A stretch of DNA of 64,000 bases from Candidatus Limnocylindrales bacterium. Its GTDB lineage: Bacteria > Desulfobacterota > Binatia > UBA1149 > CAITLU01. Under the pieces are notes generated by a model. It did not search any database, was not told where the DNA came from, and saw only the letters and a list, made by a program, of their open reading frames with translations. The stretch spans positions 372,001 through 436,000 of the forward strand of contig DASPNR010000031.1 of the NCBI GenBank assembly GCA_035626395.1. The letters are read 5' to 3'. Positions 45,879 to 55,559 of this stretch are shown piece by piece (within the stretch, counting starts at the first letter, position 1; every line of letters begins with the position of its first letter). The translations under genes and the position numbers were made by a program.

Positions 45879-46691
45879 ATGAACCGCGGGTCCACCCACA
45901 AGCTGCCGCACGAGCATCGCGTGCTGGCCGTGCACGCGCACCCGGACGACGTCGAGTTCCAGTGCGCCGGCACGCTGGCGATCCTGAGAGGGCTGGGCTG
46001 CCCGATCGTCATCGCCACGATGACGGCGGGAGACGGCGGATCGGTCGAGCTGTCGCCGCAGGAGATCTCGCAGGTGCGGCGCGCCGAAGCGCGGGCGTCG
46101 GCGCAGCTGCTGGGCGCGGAATACGCCTGCCTGGAGCTGTGCGATCTGCGCATCGACGTCACCGACGACGCACGCCGCCGCGTCACCGAGCTCGTGCGCC
46201 GCGCAAGGCCGGACATCATCCTGACGGCGCCGCCCGTCGACTACATGTCCGATCACGAGATGACCAGCCGCCTGGTGCGCGAGGCGGCCTTCAACGCGTC
46301 GGTCAGGAATTTTGCGACGCTGGCGCCGCAGCCGGCGCCGATCCTCGCTCACGTGCCGCATCTCTACTATGTCGACTCGCTCGAAGGCGTCGACATCTTC
46401 GGCCACCCGGTCCTGCCCGACTTCTACATCGACGTGAGCGCGACGTTCGAGACCAAGAAAGCCATGCTGGCGTGCCATGCCAGCCAGCGACAGTGGCTCG
46501 CGGCCCAGCACGGCATCGACGAGTACCTGGATTCGATGGAACGCTGGAGCCGCCGTCGCGGCGAGGAGATCGGCGTGGAACATGCGGAAGCGTTTCGCCA
46601 GCACCGCGGGCACGCGTATCCGCGCAGCAACCTGCTGCTGAGGCTCGTGGCCGCGGTGCAGGAGCAGCCGACGAAGGAGGTTCGCCCATGA
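45879..46691 (+). CDS. PIG-L/LmbE-family N-acetyl-sugar deacetylase
   Basis: The 270-residue protein has the metal and catalytic motif VHAHPDDVEFQCAGTLA (H21-P-D-D24) and the distal SDHEMTSRLVREAAF segment giving the third ligand. Family members (BshB, MshB, PIG-L) remove the acetyl group from GlcNAc-linked substrates with a zinc ion. FETKKAMLACHASQRQWLA is typical of the BshB1-like branch. It overlaps a small lipoprotein gene by four bases and is divergent from nagB. Bacillithiol synthesis would need BshA and BshC, which are not here, so the substrate is open. Confidence 0.88.
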   Translation: MNRGSTHKLPHEHRVLAVHAHPDDVEFQCAGTLAILRGLGCPIVIATMTAGDGGSVELSPQEISQVRRAEARASAQLLGAEYACLELCDLRIDVTDDARRRVTELVRRARPDIILTAPPVDYMSDHEMTSRLVREAAFNASVRNFATLAPQPAPILAHVPHLYYVDSLEGVDIFGHPVLPDFYIDVSATFETKKAMLACHASQRQWLAAQHGIDEYLDSMERWSRRRGEEIGVEHAEAFRQHRGHAYPRSNLLLRLVAAVQEQPTKEVRP

Positions 46692-47104
46692 AACGAACGC
46701 TGGTTGCCTGCGTGGCCGTGCTGCTGCTCGGCGGCTGCTTTCGCTGGAGCAGCGGCCTGACGCCGGTGCAGCCGCCCCATGGCGCGGTGCTGACGGAGAA
46801 CAGGCCGCTCCTGTCGTGGGAGCCGGGCGAGGAGGACGCCGACGAAGTCCTCTACGATCTGGCCGTTTTCGACAGCGGCGGCAGGGTCGTCTACCAGATC
46901 GACCGCCTTTCCGAGACGAGCCACGTGCTGGAGCGGGCGCTGCCGCCGGGCCGCTATCGCTGGACCGTCCGCCCTTTGTACAGGACCGGCACGCAGTGGA
47001 AGGCCGGCGAGTGGAACGGCCGAAGGGACTTCCTCTTCGTGGGCCTGTACGCGCAATGGGGCTCGGGCGCGTACGTGTTCGACATCGCCGAAGCGACGCA
47101 GTGA
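46688..47104 (+). CDS. small lipoprotein with fibronectin-III-like fold
   Basis: The 138-residue protein starts in ATGA overlap with the deacetylase gene. The signal ends in the lipobox VLLLGGCFRW (Cys about residue 17). The mature part, PPHGAVLTENRPLLSWEPGE, then YDLAVFD and LPPGRYRWTVRPLYRTG, has the strand pattern of an Fn3-like domain. It should be anchored in the envelope. Its coupling to a sugar deacetylase is unexplained. Confidence 0.78.
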   Translation: MKRTLVACVAVLLLGGCFRWSSGLTPVQPPHGAVLTENRPLLSWEPGEEDADEVLYDLAVFDSGGRVVYQIDRLSETSHVLERALPPGRYRWTVRPLYRTGTQWKAGEWNGRRDFLFVGLYAQWGSGAYVFDIAEATQ

Positions 47105-47146
47105 AGCGGACGGCCGGTTGCGGCTACCTCTGCACCGCCAGTCGCT

Positions 47147-47662
47147 TCAGCGCTGCACCGTGACCTTGATCATTTTGACCGGCTGCACCGGCCGGTCGTT
47201 GGGCCCCGTGCGAACCTTCTCGATCTTGCGCACGACGTCCATCCCTTCGGTGACCTTGCCGAAGACCGGATGCTTGGACGGGCCGGGCGAGAACCAGTCG
47301 AGGTAGGCGTTGTGCACCGTGTTGATGAAGAACTGCGAGCCGCCGGTGTTGGGCCGTCCGGTGTTGGCCATCGAGAGCGTGCCCGGCTCGTTGGAGGCCT
47401 TGAAGTCCGGCGGAAATTCGTCGGCGATGGTGCCGTGCGGCGGCCCGCCGGTGCCGCAGCGCGAGCTGTTGGGGTCCTTGCTGTGCGGACAGCCGAACTG
47501 CAGCATGAATCCGTCGATGACGCGGTGGAAGTGCAGGCCGTCGTAGAAGCCCGACTCGGCCAGCTTCAGGAAGTTCTCGGCGGTCACCGGCATCTTGTCC
47601 AGATACAGCTCGGCCTTGAACGTGCCCAGGGAGGTTTCGAACGTCGCGGTTGGATTGGCCAT
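47147..47662 (-). CDS. cyclophilin-type peptidyl-prolyl cis-trans isomerase
   Basis: The 171-residue protein has the cyclophilin core: [20 protein letters not shown] (catalytic Arg, Phe and Gln region), [20 protein letters not shown] and [17 protein letters not shown]. No signal peptide, so it is cytoplasmic like PpiB. The insert [19 protein letters not shown] matches the divergent-loop type with Cys. It is convergent with the lipoprotein gene. Confidence 0.94.
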   Translation of the reverse strand: MANPTATFETSLGTFKAELYLDKMPVTAENFLKLAESGFYDGLHFHRVIDGFMLQFGCPHSKDPNSSRCGTGGPPHGTIADEFPPDFKASNEPGTLSMANTGRPNTGGSQFFINTVHNAYLDWFSPGPSKHPVFGKVTEGMDVVRKIEKVRTGPNDRPVQPVKMIKVTVQR

Positions 47663-47709
47663 GTCCGGCTCTTAGCGAGGACGCGCCGGCGGTTCTACAG
47701 CCGCCAGCC

Positions 47710-50700
47710 CTAGCGCAGGAGCACCATCCGCGTACGCGAGAGAGGCTCGCCTCCGGTGGGCGTCAGCGTGCCGGAGAACGTCACGTACCCTGCATCGCCG
47801 GCAGCATCCGGCGCCAGACGCACGAACGCCGTAACCTTGCCGCTCTCGCCGGGAAGGCTCGCCCACCGCACCACGTTGCCGTCGACGACGCCGTCGCTCG
47901 GATACACCGCCTCGACGATGAGCTCCTCGGGCAGCGTCAGCTCCATCGCGCCGCCATCGGACAGGTGCTGGTAGCGCCCGACGAGCGTTGCGCCGCCGCC
48001 ATCGATGATCCAGCGCTGCCCCGTGAGCGAGAAGCGCGCAGCGCGCACCACCGGCGGCTTGGGTGCCTTGATCGTGACGAGCGTGTGGAATTCTTCGCTG
48101 GCCGTGCGGCCTTCGGGATTTCGAACCACCGCGGTCGTGGTCAAGAAAGCGGCGCGCGCAGCGCTCATGCCGAGGCCGACGTTGCCGCGCACCACCACCG
48201 TGGCCACCGGCGTCGGAAGCTGCGTCCACGTCAGCACGCTGCCTCGCACCTCGCTCGGCGGCGGCTGCACCGAAGTCGGCACGATCTCGGCCGGCAGGCT
48301 GACGACCAGGCGCGCGCCCGGCAAAAGGTCGCCGAGCCGCACGGCCATCGCCGTCGGCCTGGCGTCGCGGGCGAACAGGCGTCCGACCACGTCGACGGCG
48401 GGTCCGGCGCCCGGCAGGCTGCGGTCGGGAATCTCGACGGGATCGGCATCCGAAATCGATCCGCCCATGCGCGCGACGGTCGCGTCGTTGACGATCAGCG
48501 AGCCCGGCGCCGGCTCGGAGGCAAGACGCGAGAAGATGCGGGCCAGCTGCGGCGTTCCCGCCTCGGCCACCGTGTAGGCCACGCGGACGTCGGCGCCGGC
48601 ACGTGTCAGCGTTCCGCGAGTGGTCGCCGCCGTGACGAACTCGACGTCGGACGGCAGCGAGTCGGTCATGACGACCGAGGAGACGTCGCTGCAAGGCGCC
48701 AGCCACCGAACCTCGTACGTCAGCTCGGTGCCTTCCAGGCTCGCGGCCGGATCGCTGACCGCGGGGCCGCTCTCCTGCACCAGCGTCGTGAACTGCGCGA
48801 AGGTTGCCACCTCCGCCTCGTTGGTCAGCGTCGCCGTCAGCGTCAGCGCCGTGCCAGGCGCCGCTTCCTCATCGACGGTGCCGCGAATGACGAGGCTGCC
48901 CGAGGGCGCGTGCACGTCGCTCCAAGTCAGTACGCCGGCGGCGGCGCTCTCCGCCGGCGGCGACGTGGAGGTGACGGTGAAGCCGGGGGGAATGCCTACG
49001 GTCAGCGAGTTGACGTCGGTGATGCGGCTGTAGCGCAGGCTGTAGGAGCCGGCCGCACCCGGGCGCAGGTTGCGCACGCCGGTGACGCTCAGCAGCGGCT
49101 CGGCATCCTCGGCGATGACGGTGGTGTCGTCGAGCGCCATCGTCGTGAAGGAGCCGGTGGCCACGACGCTTGCGTTGTCGGTCAGGGCCGCATCGACGAC
49201 CATGCCGGTTCCCGGCACGACGTCGGAGTCGACGACGGCGCGAATGGCGATGCTCCCGCTCGGCGACGGCACGTTGAGCCAGCGCAGCACGTTGCCGTCG
49301 ATCGTCGTCGGCGGCGGCGACACCAGCGTCACCGTCAAGCCGTCCGGAATCGTCACGTCGAGCGAGTTCGGGAAGCCGATGTCGCGGTAACGGATCGAGT
49401 AGCTGGCTCCCATGCCCACGCGCACGTTGCGGTTGCCGACCACCGTCACCGTGTGCGGCCGGATGAACGCGGCGGCGCCGCGATCCGGAGCGGCCGCCGT
49501 GCTCGCCGTCGCGGTGCGCGCGGCAGGCGCTGCCGGCGCCGACGCTGCAGTGGACGTGGAATTCGCAGCGGCCGCCGCAGTGGCCAGCGCGGGCGCCGGC
49601 AGATGCGTCTTCGACAGCCACAGGTCGCACTCGCCGACGATGTCGGTGCTGGCGCACGCGCCGGCATGCAGTCCCGGCGAGGGCAGCTCGCCCTCGGCGG
49701 GCGTCCCCTGAAGCTGTGCGCACGCGGCAATCGATGTGCCGCTGGAGAGGCCGCCGGCCACGTTGACGGCCACGACCAGGCTGCCGCGGTCGCCGGGCGC
49801 CAGGTCGCCGAGGATCCAGGTCGCGCTCGCATCCTCGAACGAGGCTGGCTGCACCGAGGCGCCGCCGAAGGTGACGCCGGCGGGCAGGGCCAGCTCGAGC
49901 ACGGCGCCGACGGCGGCGTCCACGCCGTCATTGCCGTAGCTGATGGTGTAGACGAAGCCTCCCGGAGAGCGCGACGAGGAAAGATGCGCGACGACGTCGA
50001 CGCGCAGCAACGCCGTGTCGCCGGGCAGCGCGATTCCGGTCGTCTCGGCCGCCTCGGCGCTGACGCCCTCGCCGGTGCTGATGGTTGCAACGTTGATGAC
50101 GCTGTCGCCGTCGGCCAGCTCGGTGCCGACCACGACGGTGATGTCGATGCTGCCGCTCTGGCCCGGAGCCAGCTCGCCGATCGTCCAGGTATCGGTGGTG
50201 CCCTCATCGGGTGGCGGCGCGGCCGAGAAGAACGTCGTGCCGGGATCGACGAGATCGCTCAGGACCACGCCCGAGACGGTTCCTTCTCCGGTATTGCTGT
50301 ACGAGACCGTGTAGGTCAGCAGCGAGCCGGGTGTGACGGGGTCGAAGTTGTCGACTTTGGTCAGCACCACCTCGCGGCGCACCTCGACCTGGCACGTGGC
50401 CGAGCAGCCGTCGCCGTCACCGCCGTTGCCGTCGTCGCACGTCTCGCCGCAGGTCTCCTCGGTCGAGCCGTTTCCGCACGTGGTGCCGGTGCCCTGGCAG
50501 GCACCGGCCGCGCAAGCATCCAGCGGCGTGCAGATGTCGCCGTCGTCGCAGGCCAGCGCGTTGGCCACGACGACGCAGCCGATGGCGCTGTCGCAGGAGT
50601 CGTCGGTGCACACGTTGAGGTCGTCGCACACCAGAGGAGGCCCGGGCACGCAGGCACCGCTGCTGCACTGATCGCCGTCGGTGCAGGCGTCGGCGTCGTC

Positions 50701-52164
50701 GCAGGGGGCGGTGTTGAAGGCGCTCGTGCAGGAGTCGGTGGCCTCGTCGCACTCGTCGCTGGTGCAGATGTTGTCGTCGCCGCAGTCGCGCACGGCGCCG
50801 CTGCAGATGCCGCCGGAGCAGTGGTCGTTGACGGTGCAGAACAGCGAATCGTCGCAGGGGTCGCCGTTGCCGTCGTGGACGCATCCGGACGCGGGGTCGC
50901 ACGAGTCGTCGGTGCAGACGTTGAGGTCGTCGCACACCAGCGGCGGGCCGCCGGCGCAGCTCCCGCCCGAGCACGTGTCCAGCGTCGTGCAGGCATCGGC
51001 GTCGTCGCAGGGGAGGGCATTGTTCGTGTAACCGCAACTGTCGGCGCCCTCGTTGCACGCGTCGTCCGTGCACACGTTGGCATCGTCGCAGGCGTCGCCC
51101 GAGCCCACGCAGGAACCCGCCGAACAGGCATCGGTGGCCGTGCAGAAGAGCCCGTCGTTGCAGGGGGCGGTGTTGAACGGGTTGGTGCAGGTATCGCCGA
51201 CCTCGTTGCAGACGTCGTCGGTGCAGACCTGGCCGTCGCTGCAATCGCGCGCAGGGCCGGTGCACTGTCCGCCCGAGCACGTATCGCCGACGGTGCAGTA
51301 GAGCCCGTCGTCGCAGGCGAGCGTGTTGTTGGCGTGGGCGCAGAAGTTGCCGGCCTCGTTGCACGAATCATTGGTGCAGATCGTCGAATCGGAGCAGTCA
51401 CGCGCGCTGCCGCTGCATGCGCCGCCCGCGCAGACGTCGCCGACGGTGCAGAAGAGGCCATCGTTGCAGGGCAGGGTGTTGTTGGTGTTCGTGCAGGTGT
51501 TGGCGGCCTCGTCGCAGGCGTCGGTGGTGCAGAAGTTGGGATCGGAGCAGTCGCGCGCGCTGCCGGTGCACGCGCCGCCCGAGCACGTGTCGGCGACGGT
51601 GCAGAAGAGGCCGTCGTCGCAGGCAAGGGCGTTGTTGACGTTGGAGCACGTATCGAGCGCCTCGTTGCACGAGTCGTCCGTGCAGAAGTTCGAGTCGTTG
51701 CAGTCGTAGGCGGGTCCCGAGCAGATGCCGCCGTTGCAGGTGTCGCCGGTGGTGCAGAACAGGCCGTCGTCGCAGCCGGTGCCGTCGGGGACGGAATTGC
51801 CGCCGCAGCCGCCGGTCTGGTTGCACTGGTCGGTGACGGTGCAGGGATTGTCGTCGAAGCAGGTCGCACCCTGGCCGACGAACTGGCAGTTGAACTTGCA
51901 GCAGGTGGTTTCGTAGAAGCAATCGTTGCCGGTGGTGCAGGTCCCGTTGGCGGGATTGCCATCGATGTACACCGCGCCGCCCGGATCGCATTCCTCGCTC
52001 GGCTCCAGATTGCCGTCGCCGCAGACGGCATGGCCGATCGACGGCGCGGCGAGCAGCGCCGCAGTCATCGCCATCGCCAGCGAAAGCGCCTGCAGCCAAG
52101 GAGCATGACGATGCGGCGTCACCGGCGTCGGACGCGCCGGTGCCCCAGCTTCACTCGTGTCCAT
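47710..52164 (-). CDS. giant secreted Cys-rich protein with DUF11-like repeats
   Basis: The 1,484-residue protein has a signal peptide ending PSIGHA. Residues about 47-590 are tandem Cys-rich units of the kind CDDGLFCTVADTCSGGACTG and CNDSNFCTDDSCNEALDTC, about 14 copies. Residues about 590-850 are DUF11-like beta domains (PGSLLTYTVSYSNTGEGTVS, then VVLSDLVDPGTTFFSA). An Ala-rich linker (about 855-900) leads to repeated domains with VTGVRNLRPGAAGSYSLRYS and similar starts. No transmembrane or sortase-like end is visible, so it is probably released or held by an unseen partner. An adhesin or surface-filament role is inferred. Confidence 0.82.
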   Translation of the reverse strand: MDTSEAGAPARPTPVTPHRHAPWLQALSLAMAMTAALLAAPSIGHAVCGDGNLEPSEECDPGGAVYIDGNPANGTCTTGNDCFYETTCCKFNCQFVGQGATCFDDNPCTVTDQCNQTGGCGGNSVPDGTGCDDGLFCTTGDTCNGGICSGPAYDCNDSNFCTDDSCNEALDTCSNVNNALACDDGLFCTVADTCSGGACTGSARDCSDPNFCTTDACDEAANTCTNTNNTLPCNDGLFCTVGDVCAGGACSGSARDCSDSTICTNDSCNEAGNFCAHANNTLACDDGLYCTVGDTCSGGQCTGPARDCSDGQVCTDDVCNEVGDTCTNPFNTAPCNDGLFCTATDACSAGSCVGSGDACDDANVCTDDACNEGADSCGYTNNALPCDDADACTTLDTCSGGSCAGGPPLVCDDLNVCTDDSCDPASGCVHDGNGDPCDDSLFCTVNDHCSGGICSGAVRDCGDDNICTSDECDEATDSCTSAFNTAPCDDADACTDGDQCSSGACVPGPPLVCDDLNVCTDDSCDSAIGCVVVANALACDDGDICTPLDACAAGACQGTGTTCGNGSTEETCGETCDDGNGGDGDGCSATCQVEVRREVVLTKVDNFDPVTPGSLLTYTVSYSNTGEGTVSGVVLSDLVDPGTTFFSAAPPPDEGTTDTWTIGELAPGQSGSIDITVVVGTELADGDSVINVATISTGEGVSAEAAETTGIALPGDTALLRVDVVAHLSSSRSPGGFVYTISYGNDGVDAAVGAVLELALPAGVTFGGASVQPASFEDASATWILGDLAPGDRGSLVVAVNVAGGLSSGTSIAACAQLQGTPAEGELPSPGLHAGACASTDIVGECDLWLSKTHLPAPALATAAAAANSTSTAASAPAAPAARTATASTAAAPDRGAAAFIRPHTVTVVGNRNVRVGMGASYSIRYRDIGFPNSLDVTIPDGLTVTLVSPPPTTIDGNVLRWLNVPSPSGSIAIRAVVDSDVVPGTGMVVDAALTDNASVVATGSFTTMALDDTTVIAEDAEPLLSVTGVRNLRPGAAGSYSLRYSRITDVNSLTVGIPPGFTVTSTSPPAESAAAGVLTWSDVHAPSGSLVIRGTVDEEAAPGTALTLTATLTNEAEVATFAQFTTLVQESGPAVSDPAASLEGTELTYEVRWLAPCSDVSSVVMTDSLPSDVEFVTAATTRGTLTRAGADVRVAYTVAEAGTPQLARIFSRLASEPAPGSLIVNDATVARMGGSISDADPVEIPDRSLPGAGPAVDVVGRLFARDARPTAMAVRLGDLLPGARLVVSLPAEIVPTSVQPPPSEVRGSVLTWTQLPTPVATVVVRGNVGLGMSAARAAFLTTTAVVRNPEGRTASEEFHTLVTIKAPKPPVVRAARFSLTGQRWIIDGGGATLVGRYQHLSDGGAMELTLPEELIVEAVYPSDGVVDGNVVRWASLPGESGKVTAFVRLAPDAAGDAGYVTFSGTLTPTGGEPLSRTRMVLLR

Positions 52165-52434
52165 CCGTTTTCCCCAACCCCAAGACGAGAAGATGGCGGA
52201 CCGTAGCGTGTTGCCGCCGTCAAGCCCATCGCAACTTCGCGACGTCGGTCGACGGCACGCCCCTTCGATGGGGCGGCAGATCCATCAAATTCGTGCGGCA
52301 GCCGGAACAGACGTCCGCATCGGACCACCGGCAGGCATCGCAGCGAGCTGCGACGCCGGCGTACAAAAATGGGCGATCAAAGGCGTGCAACCGTGCTGGA
52401 ACAAGCGTTTTCACGGCGCTAACATCGCGGCTGG

Positions 52435-53055
52435 ATGCTGTGGTGGTGTGGTGGAACGGCGGCCGTTGCCGTGACGATGGCCGTCTTGCTCGGCGGATGC
52501 AGCGCGGCGCCTCCGCGCAGGGTCGACGACGCCTGCGCGATCTTCTTCGAGAAGCAGGATTGGTACGAGGAAGCCCGTCAGGCGCACGAACGCTGGGGCG
52601 TGCCGATCTCGGTGCAGCTCGCCTTCATTCGCCAGGAGTCCTCCTTTCGCAGCGACGCGCGGCCGCCGCGCAAGTGGTATCTCGGCTTCATTCCGGGGCC
52701 GCGGCCGTCCAGGGCCTATGGCTATGCGCAGGCGCTGGATTCGACCTGGGCCGAGTACCAGCGCGAAACCGGCAACCGCTGGGCCGACCGTGACGACTTC
52801 GGTGACGCCGTCGACTTCATCGGCTGGTACAACGCCCGCGCCGCTCGCACCTGCGGCATCGGCAAGGCCGACGCCTACCGCCTCTATCTGGCCTACCACG
52901 AAGGCCCGACCGGCTACCGGCGCGGCAGCCATCGAAAGAAACGGTGGCTGCTGACCACGGCCGAGAAGGTATCGGCGCGCGCCGCACGCTACGACTCGCA
53001 GCTGCGTACGTGCGAGAAGAAGCTGCAGAAATCGGACGGCTTCTGGTTCTTCTGA
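52435..53055 (+). CDS. lytic transglycosylase SLT-type lipoprotein
   Basis: The 206-residue protein has a lipobox VLLGGCSAAP (Cys22). The transglycosylase fold is shown by QLAFIRQESSF with catalytic E68, RAYGYAQALDSTWAEYQ, FIGWYNARAA and LYLAYHEGPTGYRRG. It resembles the Pfam SLT_4-like group rather than classic Slt70. It should be anchored to the inner leaflet of the outer membrane or the inner membrane and cleave peptidoglycan, releasing anhydro-muropeptides. It stands alone, divergent from the giant protein gene with 270 bases between. Confidence 0.88.
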   Translation: MLWWCGGTAAVAVTMAVLLGGCSAAPPRRVDDACAIFFEKQDWYEEARQAHERWGVPISVQLAFIRQESSFRSDARPPRKWYLGFIPGPRPSRAYGYAQALDSTWAEYQRETGNRWADRDDFGDAVDFIGWYNARAARTCGIGKADAYRLYLAYHEGPTGYRRGSHRKKRWLLTTAEKVSARAARYDSQLRTCEKKLQKSDGFWFF

Positions 53056-53149
53056 CGGCGGTTTCCCCGCCCGCGTCCTCCTCTCTATACTCCGCGCCCG
53101 GCGCATGCGGCCCCCGCGGCCGCGAATCCAGACGAGGAAGGCAGCCTGC

Positions 53150-54196
53150 GTGATCGAAGATGTTCGCAACGCCGTCGTGCGTGCCACCTTGAGCCTGCCT
53201 CGACCGGTCCTGGCGCTGCTGGCCGGGCCTCCGGTGGTGATCGACGGACAGACGCTCGACATTCAGCTGCAGGTGCTGCTGCAGATGATGGCCAAGGCCC
53301 GGCAGCCGCTGCTGCAGGATCTTCCGCTGGACGTCGGCCGCCGCCTCTTCATCCAGTCGGCGGCCGTGCTTGCCGGAGACGTGCCGGTGATGTCGCGCGT
53401 AGAGCGGCGCGACATCGACGGGCCGCACGGCTCGATCCCTCTGCACATCTACGTTCCGCGCGTCGGGCGCTCGCCGCATCCGGTCGTCGTCTACTATCAC
53501 GGGGGCGGCTGGGTGATCGGCGGGCCCGACAGCCACGAGCAGGTTGCGCGCCGCATCGCCGAACAGGCCGAGGCCATCGTCGTGTTCGTCGACTACCGCC
53601 TGGCGCCCGAGAACAAGTTCCCGTGCGCGGCCGAGGAAGCGCTGGCCGCGTTTCGATGGATCGCCGCCAATGCCGCCGGCTTCGGCGGCGATCCCTCGCG
53701 CATCGCCGTGGCCGGAGACAGCGCGGGCGGCAATCTTGCGGCCGTGGTCGCGCTGGAGACGACTCGCGCGGGCGAGCGCGCGCCCGACTTCCAGCTCCTC
53801 ATCTACCCGGTCACCGACGTCAGCCGCGATTCTCGCTCCTACGAGCTGTTCGCTGACGGCTTCTATCTGACGCGTTCGCTGATGCACTGGTTCCGCGACC
53901 ACTACCTGCCCGACTCCAGCTGCGGCGGCGATCCGCGCGTCTCGCCGCTTCACGCTCCCGATCTGTCGGGGCTGCCGCCGGCGTTCGTCATGACGGCCGG
54001 CTTCGACGTGCTGCGCGACGAGGGCAGGGCCTACGCCGAACGCCTTGCCGAAGCGGGCGTGCGCGTCGAGTACCGCAACCATGCGTCGATGATCCACGGC
54101 TTCGCGTCGATGGCCGGCGGCGTGATCGCCGAGGCGACCGCGGCCATGGAAGATGCCACCGGCGCGCTGCGCAAGGCGCTGCACGGGGCCCGCTGA
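53150..54196 (+). CDS. HSL-family alpha/beta hydrolase (esterase/lipase)
   Basis: The 348-residue protein most likely starts at GTG 53150 behind GAGGAAG; an ATG at 53105 is in frame without such a site. It has the oxyanion motif HGGG (117-120) in VVYYHGGGWVIG, nucleophile S191 in VAGDSAGGN, Asp in AGFDVLRDEG and His in MIHGFASMAG, so the triad is complete. Hormone-sensitive-lipase-type enzymes hydrolyse short to medium acyl esters. The next gene, an acyl-CoA dehydrogenase, starts two bases after its stop, so fatty or terpenoid ester catabolism is likely. Confidence 0.92.
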   Translation: MIEDVRNAVVRATLSLPRPVLALLAGPPVVIDGQTLDIQLQVLLQMMAKARQPLLQDLPLDVGRRLFIQSAAVLAGDVPVMSRVERRDIDGPHGSIPLHIYVPRVGRSPHPVVVYYHGGGWVIGGPDSHEQVARRIAEQAEAIVVFVDYRLAPENKFPCAAEEALAAFRWIAANAAGFGGDPSRIAVAGDSAGGNLAAVVALETTRAGERAPDFQLLIYPVTDVSRDSRSYELFADGFYLTRSLMHWFRDHYLPDSSCGGDPRVSPLHAPDLSGLPPAFVMTAGFDVLRDEGRAYAERLAEAGVRVEYRNHASMIHGFASMAGGVIAEATAAMEDATGALRKALHGAR

Positions 54197-54197
54197 C

Positions 54198-55391
54198 ATG
54201 AACGATCTCGAACGCTTCCGCGGCGATGCCGCCTCCTGGCTCGCCGCCCATTGTCCGCCTTCGCTCATCGGCCGGGAGACCACGCCCTTCGACGGCTGCT
54301 GGGGCGGGCGCCGGTACGACTGGCAAGCCGACGAGAAGCGCTGGGTCGAGGCGATGGTGGAGAAGAGGTGGATCGCCCCTGCCTGGCCGATCGAGTACGG
54401 CGGCGGCGGTCTGACCGAGGACCACGCGCGCATCATCCGCCAGGAGATGGCACGGCTGAAGATCCCGCCGCCTCTTGCCGGCTTCGGTCTGACGATGATC
54501 GGACCGGCGTTGCTCGCGTTCGGCACCGAGGAGCAGAAGCGAGAGCACCTGCCGCCGATCGTGCGCGGCGAGATCCGCTGGTGTCAGGGGTACAGCGAGC
54601 CCGGCGCCGGCTCCGATCTGGCCTCGCTCCGCACCTCGGCGGTGCGCGACGGCGACGAGCTCGTCATCAACGGCCAGAAATGCTGGACATCCTATGCGGA
54701 CCTGTCGGACTGGATGTTCCTCCTCGTTCGCACCGATCCGGCGGCGAAGAAGCAGCAGGGCATTTCGTTCGTTCTCCTCGACATGACCACGCCCGGGGTG
54801 ACGGTGCGGCCGACGCTGCTGATCAGCGGCAAGTCGCCGTTCTGCGAAACGTTCTTCGAGGACGTGCGGGTGCCGCTTTCGAGCGTCGTCGGCGGCTGGA
54901 ACCAGGGCTGGACGGTCGGAAAGGCCGTGCTCGAGTTCGAGCGGTCGACGCACGGCGAAGTCTTCAGCACCGTCGGCACCGCCGAGGAGAATCCTCTCGT
55001 CCAGGCCGCGCGGCGCCATGCCGGCAGCGACTCGCGAGGACGCATCGGCGATGCCGTGCTGCGCGAGCAGATCGCGCAGAGCGAGATGGACCGGCGCTGC
55101 TTCGAGCTGACCATCGCGCGCCTGCATGCCGGCCTGGCATCCGGCGAGAAGCCGGGCGCCGAGAGCTCGCTGCTCAAGTACTACGCTTCGGAGTTCAACA
55201 TGCGCCGCCAGCATCTGATGACGGCCATCGCCGGCCCCGCCGCTCTCGGCTGGGAAGGCGAAGGCTTCGACGAGGACGAGCTGGAAGTTACGCGCGACTG
55301 GCTGCGCTCGCGCGGAAACTCGATCGAAGGCGGCACCAGCGAGATTCAGCTCGGCGTCATCGCCAAGCGCATGCTCGGACTGCCGGACTGA
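54198..55391 (+). CDS. acyl-CoA dehydrogenase
   Basis: The 397-residue flavoprotein has CQGYSEPGAGSDLASLRTSA (FAD and substrate loop), DELVINGQKCWTSYADLSDW and the C-terminal SRGNSIEGGTSEIQLGVIAK, where E lies near the usual catalytic base position. Gene order with the hydrolase suggests oxidation of acyl-CoA made from the released acid. Chain length and partner electron-transfer flavoprotein are not indicated. It ends convergent with the MopE-like gene; the 168-base gap holds no clear terminator. Confidence 0.93.
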   Translation: MNDLERFRGDAASWLAAHCPPSLIGRETTPFDGCWGGRRYDWQADEKRWVEAMVEKRWIAPAWPIEYGGGGLTEDHARIIRQEMARLKIPPPLAGFGLTMIGPALLAFGTEEQKREHLPPIVRGEIRWCQGYSEPGAGSDLASLRTSAVRDGDELVINGQKCWTSYADLSDWMFLLVRTDPAAKKQQGISFVLLDMTTPGVTVRPTLLISGKSPFCETFFEDVRVPLSSVVGGWNQGWTVGKAVLEFERSTHGEVFSTVGTAEENPLVQAARRHAGSDSRGRIGDAVLREQIAQSEMDRRCFELTIARLHAGLASGEKPGAESSLLKYYASEFNMRRQHLMTAIAGPAALGWEGEGFDEDELEVTRDWLRSRGNSIEGGTSEIQLGVIAKRMLGLPD

Positions 55392-55559
55392 TCCTCTCCG
55401 TCTCGACCGCACGCGTGCTCGCGCGCACCAGGGAGCGTGCCCAGCAGCGAGCGCGCCGTGTGCCGGTGGAGCGGCGTGCCGCGGCGAACGGCGTGCCGTC
55501 TGCGGATGGAGCAGCGCCAGCGTTGCAACGCATGCTCGGCGCGGCTTGCCGGCGCGGCC

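Noticed and set aside
50410..51990. CRISPR-like array
   Set aside because: The regular spacing comes from tandem Cys-rich protein units; repeats are degenerate, in frame and have no constant-length unique spacers.
47650..52206. 1,500-residue plus-strand frame opposite the giant Cys-rich protein
   Set aside because: It is the antisense of Cys/Asp codons (Val/Gly/Ala/Arg-rich), without start site or domains.
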